Source of the DNA: Hinthialibacter sp964556895
GTDB lineage: Bacteria > Hinthialibacterota > Hinthialibacteria > Hinthialibacterales > Hinthialibacteraceae
Assembly (NCBI GenBank): GCA_964556895.1
Contig: CAZKYC010000019.1
Location: 1 to 57,983, forward strand
Length of the DNA: 57,983 bases
Direction of reading: 5' to 3'
Each line of letters starts with the position of its first letter. The stretch's first letter is position 1. Under the pieces are notes generated by a model. That model worked only from the letters and a program-made list of their open reading frames with translations, searched no databases and was not told the origin of the DNA. Positions 35,199-43,653 of the stretch are shown here, one piece after another. Made by a program: the position numbers and the translations under genes.

Positions 35199-36139
35199 CC
35201 AATAAGCGCCTGATCAATGAAATGGTTGAATGGAAGTTAGACTACCCTGGGACTGATTTGCCGCCGCAGTACCAAGACGCGTTGAACGAATCGCCCGAAC
35301 TCGAAACCGAATGGAAACGCACCCAAGGCTGGTTGTCAGCGCTCCACAAACCAGAACATTGGCAGCCCAAAGAGAATTTCTTTAACACGTTGACCCAAAA
35401 CGCGGTGCGCGAAAAACGCCGCGCGGCGCTGTCTGACTCGACCCGCCGCGAACTCGCTTTAGACCAAATCGCCGGCGAGTGGTTTGGCTCGGTGTTAAAT
35501 TGGCGAATGGCGCTTTCATACGCGGTTTTCGCCTTGGTTCTATTACCCGCCATTTATTTCTCATTGAGCGCATATAACTCCATTGGCGCCGTTCAATTCA
35601 CCGCGGGCGCTGTAATGATGGAAACCAGCGGCGCAGCCGATGTTCAACGCGAAACGGCGATTTATCGCGGCCAGACGGTCCAAACCACAACAGAGTCTCA
35701 AACTATCATAGTGTTAGACAATGGCGTCATCGCCTATGTCGACGCGCGCAGCCGACTGACGCTGCACAGCCCGAAAGAGGTCGAACTTCATATAGGCCGC
35801 GTCTATTTTGACGTCCCCAAGAGTGGAAAAGGCTTCACCGTCGGCCTGCCCCACGGCGAGGTTCGAGTTCTAGGCACCGCCTTCTCAATCGAAACCAGCC
35901 CACAAGCGAGTAATATATCTGTAGCACGAGGCGTTGTTGAAGTCTCCAACCACCAAGAACAGGTCATAGTCAGGCAGGGGTACCGCAGCGCGCTCGCCCG
36001 GTCTGGGCTGCCCGCTGTTAAACAATTCCATGGAAACAGGCAATTCCAATGGACTAGAGACTTACACAGCGACTGGGATAGAGAAGAAATGAAACGATAC
36101 TTCCCATCACTGGCCGCACCGGAACAGAATAACCAATGA
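35195..36139 (+). CDS. FecR-domain transmembrane regulator (putative anti-sigma factor)
   Basis: A 314-residue protein with a cytoplasmic N-terminal part of about 110 residues, one membrane helix ('ALSYAVFALVLLPAIYFSL'), and a periplasmic FecR domain ('TVQTTTESQTIIVLDNGVIAYVDARSRL' region, 'VYFDVPKSGKGFTVGLPHGEVRVLGTAFSI'; motifs RVYFDV and VLGTAFSI). FecR proteins relay an outer signal to an ECF sigma factor. ATG 35195 overlaps the sigma stop (ATGA); a GTG nine bases upstream is less likely. The prepilin gene follows with another ATGA overlap. Confidence 0.9.
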   Translation: MTNKRLINEMVEWKLDYPGTDLPPQYQDALNESPELETEWKRTQGWLSALHKPEHWQPKENFFNTLTQNAVREKRRAALSDSTRRELALDQIAGEWFGSVLNWRMALSYAVFALVLLPAIYFSLSAYNSIGAVQFTAGAVMMETSGAADVQRETAIYRGQTVQTTTESQTIIVLDNGVIAYVDARSRLTLHSPKEVELHIGRVYFDVPKSGKGFTVGLPHGEVRVLGTAFSIETSPQASNISVARGVVEVSNHQEQVIVRQGYRSALARSGLPAVKQFHGNRQFQWTRDLHSDWDREEMKRYFPSLAAPEQNNQ

Positions 36140-36777
36140 ATACACGTCAAGCATTCACTCTTGTCGAACTACTCATTGTCGTCGCGATTATCGGCATTCT
36201 CTCGGCGATTGCATTGCCCAATTACCGCAATGCGACCATCAAAAGCCACGTCGTCAAAGCCAAGATGGACCTACGAACTCTCAGCGTCGGTCTTGAAAGC
36301 TATCGCCTAGACAATAGCAAGTTCCCTAGAAAAAACAGCGATGTGTTGTTTTTCACTTATTATTTAATGCCTGATCTAACCACGCCAGTCGCCTATGTAA
36401 GCAACCCGAATGTGATTGACCCGTTTGGCCCAGTTGAAGAATATGAGGAAGTCAGACAAGCGCCAGGGTTTGATGAAGAGGGATTTACTACCAAGCAGCT
36501 TCCGCTAATCAAAAACTCCTATACTTATGTACCTTACGCAAGTTTATCTAGAATCCATGGAAGGCCAGAAATTCACAAAGAGGGGTTTGCCTTGGTCAGT
36601 GTCGGGCCTGACCGTCAAGACTCGTTTATCGTTGACTACCCGTTCCCAGAATATTACAGGTTCCCCCGGGAGACTGTTAGAGACTCTATCTATAACCCCA
36701 GCAATGGTATAGATAGCTTTGGCGACATCGGCTATTTTGGCGGCGATATCAGGGCCTCTGGCTTGATCGGAGGCTAG
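36136..36777 (+). CDS. Solitary prepilin in the sigma/FecR operon
   Basis: A 213-residue prepilin with leader MNTRQA before FTLVELLIVV. The residue before the cleavage site is Ala instead of Gly, which is tolerated but unusual. The globular domain carries 'DNSKFPRKNSD' and the shared signatures 'SVGPDRQDS' and 'PSNGIDSFGDIGYFGG'. Start and FecR stop overlap (ATGA), so it is translationally tied to the regulators, which suggests that pilin production responds to an envelope signal. Confidence 0.88.
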   Translation: MNTRQAFTLVELLIVVAIIGILSAIALPNYRNATIKSHVVKAKMDLRTLSVGLESYRLDNSKFPRKNSDVLFFTYYLMPDLTTPVAYVSNPNVIDPFGPVEEYEEVRQAPGFDEEGFTTKQLPLIKNSYTYVPYASLSRIHGRPEIHKEGFALVSVGPDRQDSFIVDYPFPEYYRFPRETVRDSIYNPSNGIDSFGDIGYFGGDIRASGLIGG

Positions 36778-36801
36778 TTTATTCTAGTTTAACTATAAAG
36801 C

Positions 36802-38583
36802 CTAATCGATTTTTTTCACCACAACTGACTTTAAATCCATAACTTGCTTACCTGGTTTTGACAACGCTTTGACTTTCAATTGGGTTCGACCTGGTTTAAG
36901 ATACACCGAGCCAACCTTAAGCGGCTGCCAAACTTTTTCATAGACTTCTTTTCTCGTTACTTTATCTGGGCTTGGGATATGAGGCGGGTTGTGGGCTTTG
37001 GTGATCGTACCTTTCAGAACTTGAGCACCGAATTGAACATGAAACTCACTACCAATATTTGACTTATCACAAATATACTCAAGTGAAATCTCATAGTTGC
37101 CCGGCGCGACAACTTCAACATCCCAATATGGAAACGCATCAAGACTCGTCCAGTTAGTTACATAATCATTCGCCCAGCCGTTGCTGCCTAAATAACTGAT
37201 TCCTTCTTTTGAGGGTGGCTGAAGCAGCGCTTCGTGACCGGGCAGCACAACCTCTTTCATTTCGTCATATCCAATCGAAATCGGGGCAGAGCCTAACTCG
37301 CGATCTGAAATTTCCTTATGCCATTTCTCAAACGCAACCTGCAGTTTTTTCAATATTTGCGGATGATCGGCTGATACATCATTTTTTTGCAATGGATCAA
37401 CATGCATGTCATTCAGGCGCCACTCGCCATTGCGTTCTTTGACGGCGGTCCAGCGGTCTTGGCGTACCGAGAAGCGGCCTCCCCAAGTGTGGAACAGCAT
37501 ACGGTCGATTGGTTGGTTTGATTTCCCCGTCAACCAACCAGATATATCACTGCCATCAATAGGTTTAGAGGTGTTATCTTCGACTCCACACAAAGCGGAG
37601 AGCGTAGGCAACATATCTATATGGGCGGATTGATGAGGAATCTTAGTTCCAGGTTTGATCTTGCCCGGCCATCTAACAAAACACGGGACCCGCACACCGC
37701 CTTCATCCACGCTTCCCTTTCGGCCTCGCATGCCGCCATTGTAGCGGTTGCTGTTTGGCCCGTTGTCGGTCATAAAAATGACGATGGTGTCACTGGTTAG
37801 TTTATGTTGGTCAAGATAATCCAGCATGCGTTTGATATTGTCGTCGATGTTCTCGACCATGGCATACGCACAGGCGGTGGTATCGTCAAGCCCATTTGCT
37901 TTATATCTGTTGAAGTACGAATCGGGGACCTGCCAGGGAGAATGGGGCGCGTTGTAGGGAACATAACACAAAAACGGCTGATCTTTGTTCTGACCAATAA
38001 ATTTGATGGCCTCGTCAGTTATGACATCGGTGATATAGCCTTGGGATTTTTCATACTTACCGTTGCGTTCGAGAGTGGTGTCGAAGTAGTTGTTCCAATG
38101 GCCGGCGCAGAAACCGTAAAACTGTTCGAAGCCCTGTCCGTTTGGGTGTTGGGGATAATGGGCGCCGTTGTGCCACTTACCAAATGCGCCCGTCTTATAC
38201 CCGGCCCTTTTAAGCACTTCCGCCAAGGTGGTTTCTTGGGCGTCCATGGTCTCTAAATTTCGGGTAACACCAGACACCCCGGTGCGCACGTGATAGCGCC
38301 CGGTGAGCAGGCTGGCGCGAGATGGGGCGCACACCGGGCTGACATAAAAGCGCTCAAACTGGGCGCCTTCAGCCGCCAGACGGTCTACCGTCGGCGTGTT
38401 GATGTGGGGATTGCCGTGGATTCCCACATCGCCCCAGCCCTGGTCATCGGTAATGATAAGTAAAACGTTGGGCTTACGCTCCGAATGATGGGCGGAAAGC
38501 GCAGCCAACGGCGATGAGCAGGCGACCGCCCCTAGGGCCGTCGATGAAAGAAATTGGCGGCGTGAGACCGATCGGTTGTCCAT
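36802..38583 (-). CDS. TAT-exported sulfatase (S1 family) with C-terminal accessory domain
   Basis: A 593-residue sulfatase hydrolysing sulfate esters, probably of polysaccharides. TAT signal 'SVSRRQFLSSTALGAVACSS'; metal site 'IITDDQGWGD'; formylglycine motif CAPSRASLLTGR with Cys85; 'GAFGKWH' and 'IFMTDNGPN'. After the catalytic domains (to about residue 450) a 140-residue beta-rich tail ('YWDVEVVAPGNYEISLEYICD') resembles a carbohydrate-binding jelly roll and is also present in the sulfatase at 43654. GGAGGG lies in front of the ATG, but both are enclosed in a perfect hairpin. The orphan Flp pilin gene lies directly upstream on the same strand. Confidence 0.93.
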   Translation of the reverse strand: MDNRSVSRRQFLSSTALGAVACSSPLAALSAHHSERKPNVLLIITDDQGWGDVGIHGNPHINTPTVDRLAAEGAQFERFYVSPVCAPSRASLLTGRYHVRTGVSGVTRNLETMDAQETTLAEVLKRAGYKTGAFGKWHNGAHYPQHPNGQGFEQFYGFCAGHWNNYFDTTLERNGKYEKSQGYITDVITDEAIKFIGQNKDQPFLCYVPYNAPHSPWQVPDSYFNRYKANGLDDTTACAYAMVENIDDNIKRMLDYLDQHKLTSDTIVIFMTDNGPNSNRYNGGMRGRKGSVDEGGVRVPCFVRWPGKIKPGTKIPHQSAHIDMLPTLSALCGVEDNTSKPIDGSDISGWLTGKSNQPIDRMLFHTWGGRFSVRQDRWTAVKERNGEWRLNDMHVDPLQKNDVSADHPQILKKLQVAFEKWHKEISDRELGSAPISIGYDEMKEVVLPGHEALLQPPSKEGISYLGSNGWANDYVTNWTSLDAFPYWDVEVVAPGNYEISLEYICDKSNIGSEFHVQFGAQVLKGTITKAHNPPHIPSPDKVTRKEVYEKVWQPLKVGSVYLKPGRTQLKVKALSKPGKQVMDLKSVVVKKID

Positions 38584-38624
38584 GGCGTTCCCTCCAAGAG
38601 ATAATCATCTCAAGGGAACGCCAT
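38582..38624 (-). promoter_or_regulatory. Hairpin burying the sulfatase ribosome site and start codon
   Basis: On the minus strand ATGGCGTTCCCT is exactly complementary to AGGGAACGCCAT, the second arm containing the GGAGGG ribosome site's end and the ATG start. An inner GAGAT/ATCTC stem continues the fold. It lies between the Flp pilin stop and the sulfatase start and has no T-run, so translational control or RNA processing is likelier than termination. Confidence 0.7.
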
Positions 38625-38643
38625 TTGGGCAAGCCGCGCGCGA

Positions 38644-38832
38644 CTAACTGGTCGGCAAACCAGTGATCGTCGGCGCCGCGCCCGTGAACCAGCCCGCGAC
38701 TGCGCCGCCGAATGCGGTGACCGCGCCGATGCAAGAAATGATGATCAGCGCCACGACGACTGCATATTCGACCGCAGTCGGCCCATTATCATCGTTTAAG
38801 AAGGCTTGTGTTGATTGAATCATCGCATCCAT
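38644..38832 (-). CDS. Orphan second Flp-type pilin
   Basis: A 62-residue Flp pilin close to that of the Tad operon: same 17-residue leader length ending in Gly, same mature start PTAVEYAVVVALII and same C-terminus TITGLPTS, with a differing leader and helix end (AFGGAVAGWFTGAAP). The longer frame from 38865 is unlikely, since GAGGGTATC precedes ATG 38832 as it does in the operon copy. It stands alone, 7 kb from the assembly genes, upstream of a sulfatase. Confidence 0.93.
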   Translation of the reverse strand: MDAMIQSTQAFLNDDNGPTAVEYAVVVALIIISCIGAVTAFGGAVAGWFTGAAPTITGLPTS

Positions 38833-39054
38833 GATACCCTCGCTCTTGTTTAATAGATTTATCAAGCAATATTATTATATGGAAGATAAATCATTAAAAT
38901 ATGGATAAAATGGATTATATCACATTTACCTTCTTTAGTAAACTATTTTTTGCCCACATATACCATGTCGATGCCATGGATTAGCTTAGTCAGATTAAAA
39001 TGAATATGTCCGCATTGTGAGCAGTGCCTGTAGTACGGAATATTCAGCGAATCC

Positions 39055-40332
39055 TTACAGCGTCCAGGGCGGGCGCATTTTACGGCTGATGAAGCGGTTG
39101 CAATCAGGGTGATTGGTAATCGTTTCAGTCGCGCCGTCAAATCTCAGTTTCTCATCGCTCCAATAGGCGATGTTGGCCAAGTGAGGCCCCAGCGTCGAAC
39201 GGTGGCCGATCTCGACGTCTGCGTTGCAGGGCTTGCGGGTGCGCATACAGTCTAAGAAGTTGCGAACGTGAATGTGGGTGTCGTCCGTCCCCTTCACTTT
39301 GTTCACTGGCTCTTTGGCGCCGATTGGGGTGATTTCATAGCCGCCGCGGTTCATGAACAGGGTGGCGTCTGAGCCGTAGAACATCATGCCATAGCCGCGC
39401 CCCAGGTGTTTCACCTCGCTGCACATACGAAAGACATAGGCCACCGTCACGCCACCCTCATATTCCCAAATCGCGTTCATGGTGTCGGGCGTCTCGCTGT
39501 TGTCGGTGAGGCCATACTTTCCGCCGACGGCGCTGGCGCTGAGGGGATACTCGGCCCCGACCGCCCAGCGGGCGATGTCCATGTGGTGGGTTCCCCAGTC
39601 GGTCATCTGGCCGCCCGAATAATCCCAAAACCACCGCCAACTGCGGTGACGGCGAACGTTATAAGGGCGCTTCGGCGCCTGCCCCAGCCAGAAGTCGTAG
39701 TCGAGCGCGGCGGGGGGTTCACTGTCGGGCGTAGGGCCGCTGCGGTGTTGGATGCGGTTATCGACGTTCCAACATTCGACGTGAGTAAGTTTGCCGATGC
39801 CGCCGGATTGCATCAAGTCAATGGCTTCTTTGTAATGGGGAATGGTGCGCTGTTGCGTACCAATTTGGGTGATGCGGTTGTGCTTTTTCGCTGCGGCGAC
39901 CATTTTTTGGCCTTCGCCGATGGTCAGCGCCAGCGGTTTTTCGCAATAGACGTCCTTGCCCGCTTCGCAGGAGTGAACAAATGGAATCGCGTGCCAATGG
40001 TCGGGCGTTCCGATGATGGCGGCGTCGATATCTTTGATATCAAGCAAGTTTCGATAATCAGTAAACGCTTTGACCGAGGCGCCGCCGCCGAGTTTGTTGG
40101 TTCGGGTTTCGTTGATGCGGTCTTGATCGACGTCACAGATTGCTAGCGGCTTCACGTTGTCGTCGCGCAAAAACAGTCCCAGGTCATATTGGCCGCGCCC
40201 GCCGCAGCCAATCACACCAACGTTGATTCGGTCATTGGCGCCGATCACGTTCATTGCTGGCGCGGTGGACGCCGCCAACGCACCGGCGAGCCGGGTTTGA
40301 AACTGGCGGCGTGTTTGTTTTGGTCTGTTCAT
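39055..40332 (-). CDS. TAT-exported Gfo/Idh/MocA family oxidoreductase
   Basis: A 425-residue protein with a twin-arginine signal (QTRRQFQTRLAGALAAST), Rossmann motif 'GCGGRG', canonical EKP motif 'CEKPLALT', and 'YSGGQMTDWGTHHMDIARW'. It ends MRPPWTL, like its relative at 17472. It is a single gene with a leading spacer of 287 bases that holds a solo core repeat. It presumably oxidises or isomerises a sugar derivative in the periplasm. The 110 bases after its stop hold only an overlapping frame (38943) that I did not accept. Confidence 0.92.
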   Translation of the reverse strand: MNRPKQTRRQFQTRLAGALAASTAPAMNVIGANDRINVGVIGCGGRGQYDLGLFLRDDNVKPLAICDVDQDRINETRTNKLGGGASVKAFTDYRNLLDIKDIDAAIIGTPDHWHAIPFVHSCEAGKDVYCEKPLALTIGEGQKMVAAAKKHNRITQIGTQQRTIPHYKEAIDLMQSGGIGKLTHVECWNVDNRIQHRSGPTPDSEPPAALDYDFWLGQAPKRPYNVRRHRSWRWFWDYSGGQMTDWGTHHMDIARWAVGAEYPLSASAVGGKYGLTDNSETPDTMNAIWEYEGGVTVAYVFRMCSEVKHLGRGYGMMFYGSDATLFMNRGGYEITPIGAKEPVNKVKGTDDTHIHVRNFLDCMRTRKPCNADVEIGHRSTLGPHLANIAYWSDEKLRFDGATETITNHPDCNRFISRKMRPPWTL

Positions 40333-40494
40333 TGTCGCGTCCCCTTTGAAGAAAATTGAAAGTCATCCTGTTGTAGCATAAAAAAACGCTGATGCGAACG
40401 ACAACAACCGCGCACCAGCATTCTGTCAAGAAGCTCTCTCAAAACAGCCCATCTGAAATGGTCTTCTGGCCACTCAATTTGACCAGCCAATTTT

Positions 40495-40570
40495 GGTATG
40501 GGTGCAACTCAGTGAGCGCCTGTGCAAAAGGGCGGAGCCGCACTGAAGCGAACAGAGTTGCACCCATGCC
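40495..40570. repeat. Solo copy of the 76-bp palindromic core repeat
   Basis: Begins GGTATGGGTGCAACTC and ends GAGTTGCACCCATGCC, a nearly perfect 16-base terminal palindrome. Interior identical in style to the cores in the 258-bp elements. No outer arms and no 8-base duplication at its flanks. Confidence 0.88.
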
Positions 40571-40619
40571 TTGCATTCTGTGAAATCATGTAGTTTGAAA
40601 AGGCGCCCGTTTAGCTCCG

Positions 40620-41501
40620 CTAGGGCATGAACTGCGAGAAAATAGTCTCCAGTGAATTGTCGCCGCGATGGAGAGCTTCTTCTTCAATGTGTTCCACATT
40701 ATCAACCATGGTTGGCCGAACCTGTTTGTGAAATACGCCCAGCGAAATCGTTCCATCGTCTCTGACAGCATACTTATAGGCTGAACAGCGGTCGGTCAGA
40801 TCGCGGTCTTCATCAAGGATTTCAGCCTTCTCCTTGATCGCCTTGAACGAATCGACCCCCCGATAGGTCGGGCATGGCGATAACACATGGACAAACGCAA
40901 ACCCCGGATGGCGAATCGCCTCGGCGATGGTGCTGACCAGGTGGTTGCCTTCTCCAACAAAACAGCGCGCGACATAAGACACGTTGTATGACAACGCCAG
41001 CGAAACAGCGTCTAAGGGCGACTCAGTCGTGCCATAGGGCGATGACTTGGTCAAGTCGCCCAGCGGGGTCGAAGGCGACGCCTGGCCCTTGGTCAGGCCA
41101 TAGATGGAGTTGTCCATCATCACATACGTCATATCGACGTTGCGTCGGCCCGCGTGAGGAAAATGTCCGCCGCCAATCGCCAACCCATCGCCGTCGCCGC
41201 CCGCCACAATCACCGTCATGTCAGGCTTGCATAATTTGACCCCCGTCGCGATGGGCAAGGCGCGGCCATGTATCGAGTTGAACCCATAGGTGGCGCAGTA
41301 GCCGGGGATGCGGCTGCTGCAGCCGATGCCGGATATCACCGCCACCAAGTGGGGCGGGACGCCAACCTCGGCAAGCGCTTTGTGGACAGGGCTAAGCACG
41401 GCGTAGTTGCCGCACCCCTTACACCAGATGGGTTTGAGTTCGCTGCGAAAATCTTTGGGAATGAATTCGGGATGAACAGGCTGGCTGGATATCGTAACCA
41501 T
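40620..41501 (-). CDS. 2-oxoacid:ferredoxin oxidoreductase, beta subunit
   Basis: A 293-residue thiamine diphosphate-binding subunit. 'IWCKGCGNYAV' (Cys27, Cys30), 'GIGCSSRIPGY' and the TPP motif 'VAGGDGDGLAIGG…MMDNSIYGLTKGQ' are those of 2-oxoglutarate/2-ketoacid ferredoxin oxidoreductases (KorB). With the alpha subunit it oxidatively decarboxylates a 2-oxoacid to the acyl-CoA, reducing ferredoxin. The gene lies 23 bases after the alpha gene. No ferredoxin-type delta subunit is encoded nearby. Confidence 0.93.
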   Translation of the reverse strand: MVTISSQPVHPEFIPKDFRSELKPIWCKGCGNYAVLSPVHKALAEVGVPPHLVAVISGIGCSSRIPGYCATYGFNSIHGRALPIATGVKLCKPDMTVIVAGGDGDGLAIGGGHFPHAGRRNVDMTYVMMDNSIYGLTKGQASPSTPLGDLTKSSPYGTTESPLDAVSLALSYNVSYVARCFVGEGNHLVSTIAEAIRHPGFAFVHVLSPCPTYRGVDSFKAIKEKAEILDEDRDLTDRCSAYKYAVRDDGTISLGVFHKQVRPTMVDNVEHIEEEALHRGDNSLETIFSQFMP

Positions 41502-41524
41502 GGTATGTCGTTTCTCCCCTTTTC

Positions 41525-43291
41525 TTACGCTTTCATTGTGAGGGTATTCATTTCTTGTAATTGGTTCACTATTTCTTCGCTGCTCAGCGCTTTGGCGCCG
41601 CTTCGCTTAAAGCATTTGAGCTTGCTGGGCGTATCGACCATGCTTCTCAGATAGCGATAGAACTGGCCTTGAAACGAAAGTTCGACTGTCAGAACGGCCT
41701 GCTTGCTGGCGATAAATTGGTTTAAGCCGTCAAGCGGCAGGGGATGAATCATTTCAGGAACGACCCCTTCAACCGCTATGCCCAAAATCCTTGCGCTCTC
41801 GGCTGCTTCTTCAATCACGCCTCGGCTTGACCCCCAACCAATCAAGCCAATTTCTGACGAAGAATCGCCGCAACGATGGATGAGCGAAAACTCTTTCATC
41901 ATTCCATCTAATTTCTTAAACCGTTTCTCATTCATCTCTTCGTGAATGGTGTGAGACGAGGTCGGCCTGCCCGCTTCGTCGTGTTCGATGCCGCTGACCA
42001 GGTGTTCGCCGCCTGGGGTCGCCAGCTTGACGGTGGGAGAAACGCCGTCATCGGTGTATTGATAGCGCTGCATCGTCTCTAGTTCGTCGCTGCGTAGCTG
42101 CTTTCGTTCAGGCACAGGCTTTAAGTTCGCGTCGAGCGGGTCAATGGCTTCCATTCGTTGACCGATGAACTGGTCAGAAAGAATAATGACAGGCATTTGA
42201 TAGGCTTCAGAAATCGCAAATGCCTTTCGGGTTACATCAAAGCAGTCGCTGACGCAGGTCGGCGCCAAAACCGCCTTAGCGGCGTCGCCATGAGAGCCAT
42301 ACACTGACGACATCAGGTCTGATTGTTCTGATTTGGTGGGGATGCCCGTACTTGGCCCGACGCGCTGAACGTTCAAAATCACACAGGGGATTTCAGCCAT
42401 CGACGCCAGGCCAATGGCTTCTTGTTTCAACGACAGCCCCGGGCCCGAAGTCGCGGTCATGGCCTTCTCGCCTGAATAGCCCGCGCCAATCACCATGTTC
42501 ATGGCGGAAATTTCATCTTCCGTTTGCACCACCGACCCGTTGACCTTCGGCAGTTCGCGGCTGAGCCATTCCATCACTTCGCTGGAAGGCGTGATAGGAT
42601 ACCCGGCGAAAAAGCGGCAACCCGCCGAAATCGCGCCGCAAGCCGCCGCATCGTTGCCCGACATCACCATCTTGGGCTGGCCGGGTGTGTATTGTAACCG
42701 TGGATAAGAGAAGTCGATCTGGTAAGCCTTCGCATAGTTGCGGCCTGCCTCGACGGCGTTTAAATTTGAAGAAACAACATCGTCGCCTTTTTTCTTAAAA
42801 CGGCGTTCGACCAAGGCGCATAACGCGTCATGAGGCAAGTTAAAAAACTCAAACAATGCGCCCATCAACACCATGTTTTTCGCCAGCGTATTGCCCGCGG
42901 ATTGATTGGCAATATCAGAAAGCGGCGCGTGAATGTAATGAGCGTCTACATTGTCGCGAAGAGGGTTTGTGTGTTCAAAATCCGGCTCCAGTGTTTCGTC
43001 ATGAATAACAACGACGCCGGTTTTGAGCGAGAGTTCGTCTTGAAACTTTTTAAATTCGTTCCAGGCGAAAACAACCAAGACATCTAAGCGGTCGCCTTGG
43101 GATTGGAGTGGGGTTGTACTCACTCTGACATGGGCGCATGATTCGCCGCCGCGAATTTGAGGGCCGTATGATTTAAGAAAGAGGCCGTGAAGCCCGACTT
43201 TCGCAGACGCCCGGGTAACCAACTCGCCGCATGTTACACTACCGTCCCCGCCACTGCCTACAATTCCTATGGTAAGCTCTTTAACATCCAT
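41525..43291 (-). CDS. 2-oxoacid:ferredoxin oxidoreductase, fused gamma-alpha subunit
   Basis: A 588-residue subunit with the gamma domain first ('IGIVGSGGDGSVTCGELVTRAS', 'YGPQIRGGESCAHVR') and then the alpha pyrimidine-binding domain ('GNDAAACGAISAGCRFFAGYPITPSSE', 'AMTATSGPGLSLKQEAIG', 'PSTGIPTKSEQSDL'; pieces given). This fused order is typical of KorA. ATG 43291 has a GGGGAT upstream; the frame open to 43315 adds eight residues without support. The likely substrate is 2-oxoglutarate, but branched 2-oxoacids are possible. Confidence 0.93.
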   Translation of the reverse strand: MDVKELTIGIVGSGGDGSVTCGELVTRASAKVGLHGLFLKSYGPQIRGGESCAHVRVSTTPLQSQGDRLDVLVVFAWNEFKKFQDELSLKTGVVVIHDETLEPDFEHTNPLRDNVDAHYIHAPLSDIANQSAGNTLAKNMVLMGALFEFFNLPHDALCALVERRFKKKGDDVVSSNLNAVEAGRNYAKAYQIDFSYPRLQYTPGQPKMVMSGNDAAACGAISAGCRFFAGYPITPSSEVMEWLSRELPKVNGSVVQTEDEISAMNMVIGAGYSGEKAMTATSGPGLSLKQEAIGLASMAEIPCVILNVQRVGPSTGIPTKSEQSDLMSSVYGSHGDAAKAVLAPTCVSDCFDVTRKAFAISEAYQMPVIILSDQFIGQRMEAIDPLDANLKPVPERKQLRSDELETMQRYQYTDDGVSPTVKLATPGGEHLVSGIEHDEAGRPTSSHTIHEEMNEKRFKKLDGMMKEFSLIHRCGDSSSEIGLIGWGSSRGVIEEAAESARILGIAVEGVVPEMIHPLPLDGLNQFIASKQAVLTVELSFQGQFYRYLRSMVDTPSKLKCFKRSGAKALSSEEIVNQLQEMNTLTMKA

Positions 43292-43653
43292 TTTGCCGTA
43301 TCCCCGGTGGGTCAACTGAAGTTTATAAAAACAATCAAATTTAACTTAGAGAAAAGAATACACATACATCCCTATATATTTTAGTCGTTTAAGCCCAAAA
43401 AACCGTTTTTGATTAAAATATATCACTTTGTCTAGCAATAATGTTGATAAAATCAGTAATATTTTACAACTTGTTCTTTAATAGCTAATTATCTAAATAG
43501 TAGTAACAGCGTCGATAAATAGCAAGACGAAAATGTGGAAAAGAGCGAAATTGTAGTGGTATTGAATACATTTTTACTCGCGCTTATAGACAACCACCTA
43601 AAAATTCTATATACACAAATGTGGATACTTTCAGAAAATGGAGCAAAGATCAA
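43292..43653. other. AT-rich divergent intergenic region
   Basis: About 360 bases between the oxidoreductase operon (-) and the sulfatase pair (+). It is strongly AT-rich and should contain both promoters; no repeat, RNA gene or coding frame was recognised. Confidence 0.6.

Noticed and set aside
38943..39140. 65-codon minus-strand frame with 'HCSQCGHIHF'
   Set aside because: It overlaps the 3' end of the Gfo/Idh/MocA gene in another frame without a start context. The Cys pair in the non-overlapping part is suggestive of a zinc-ribbon remnant, but too little to call.
39406..40146. 246-codon plus-strand frame opposite the Gfo/Idh/MocA gene
   Set aside because: Antisense of a clear conserved enzyme; composition is typical of a shadow frame.
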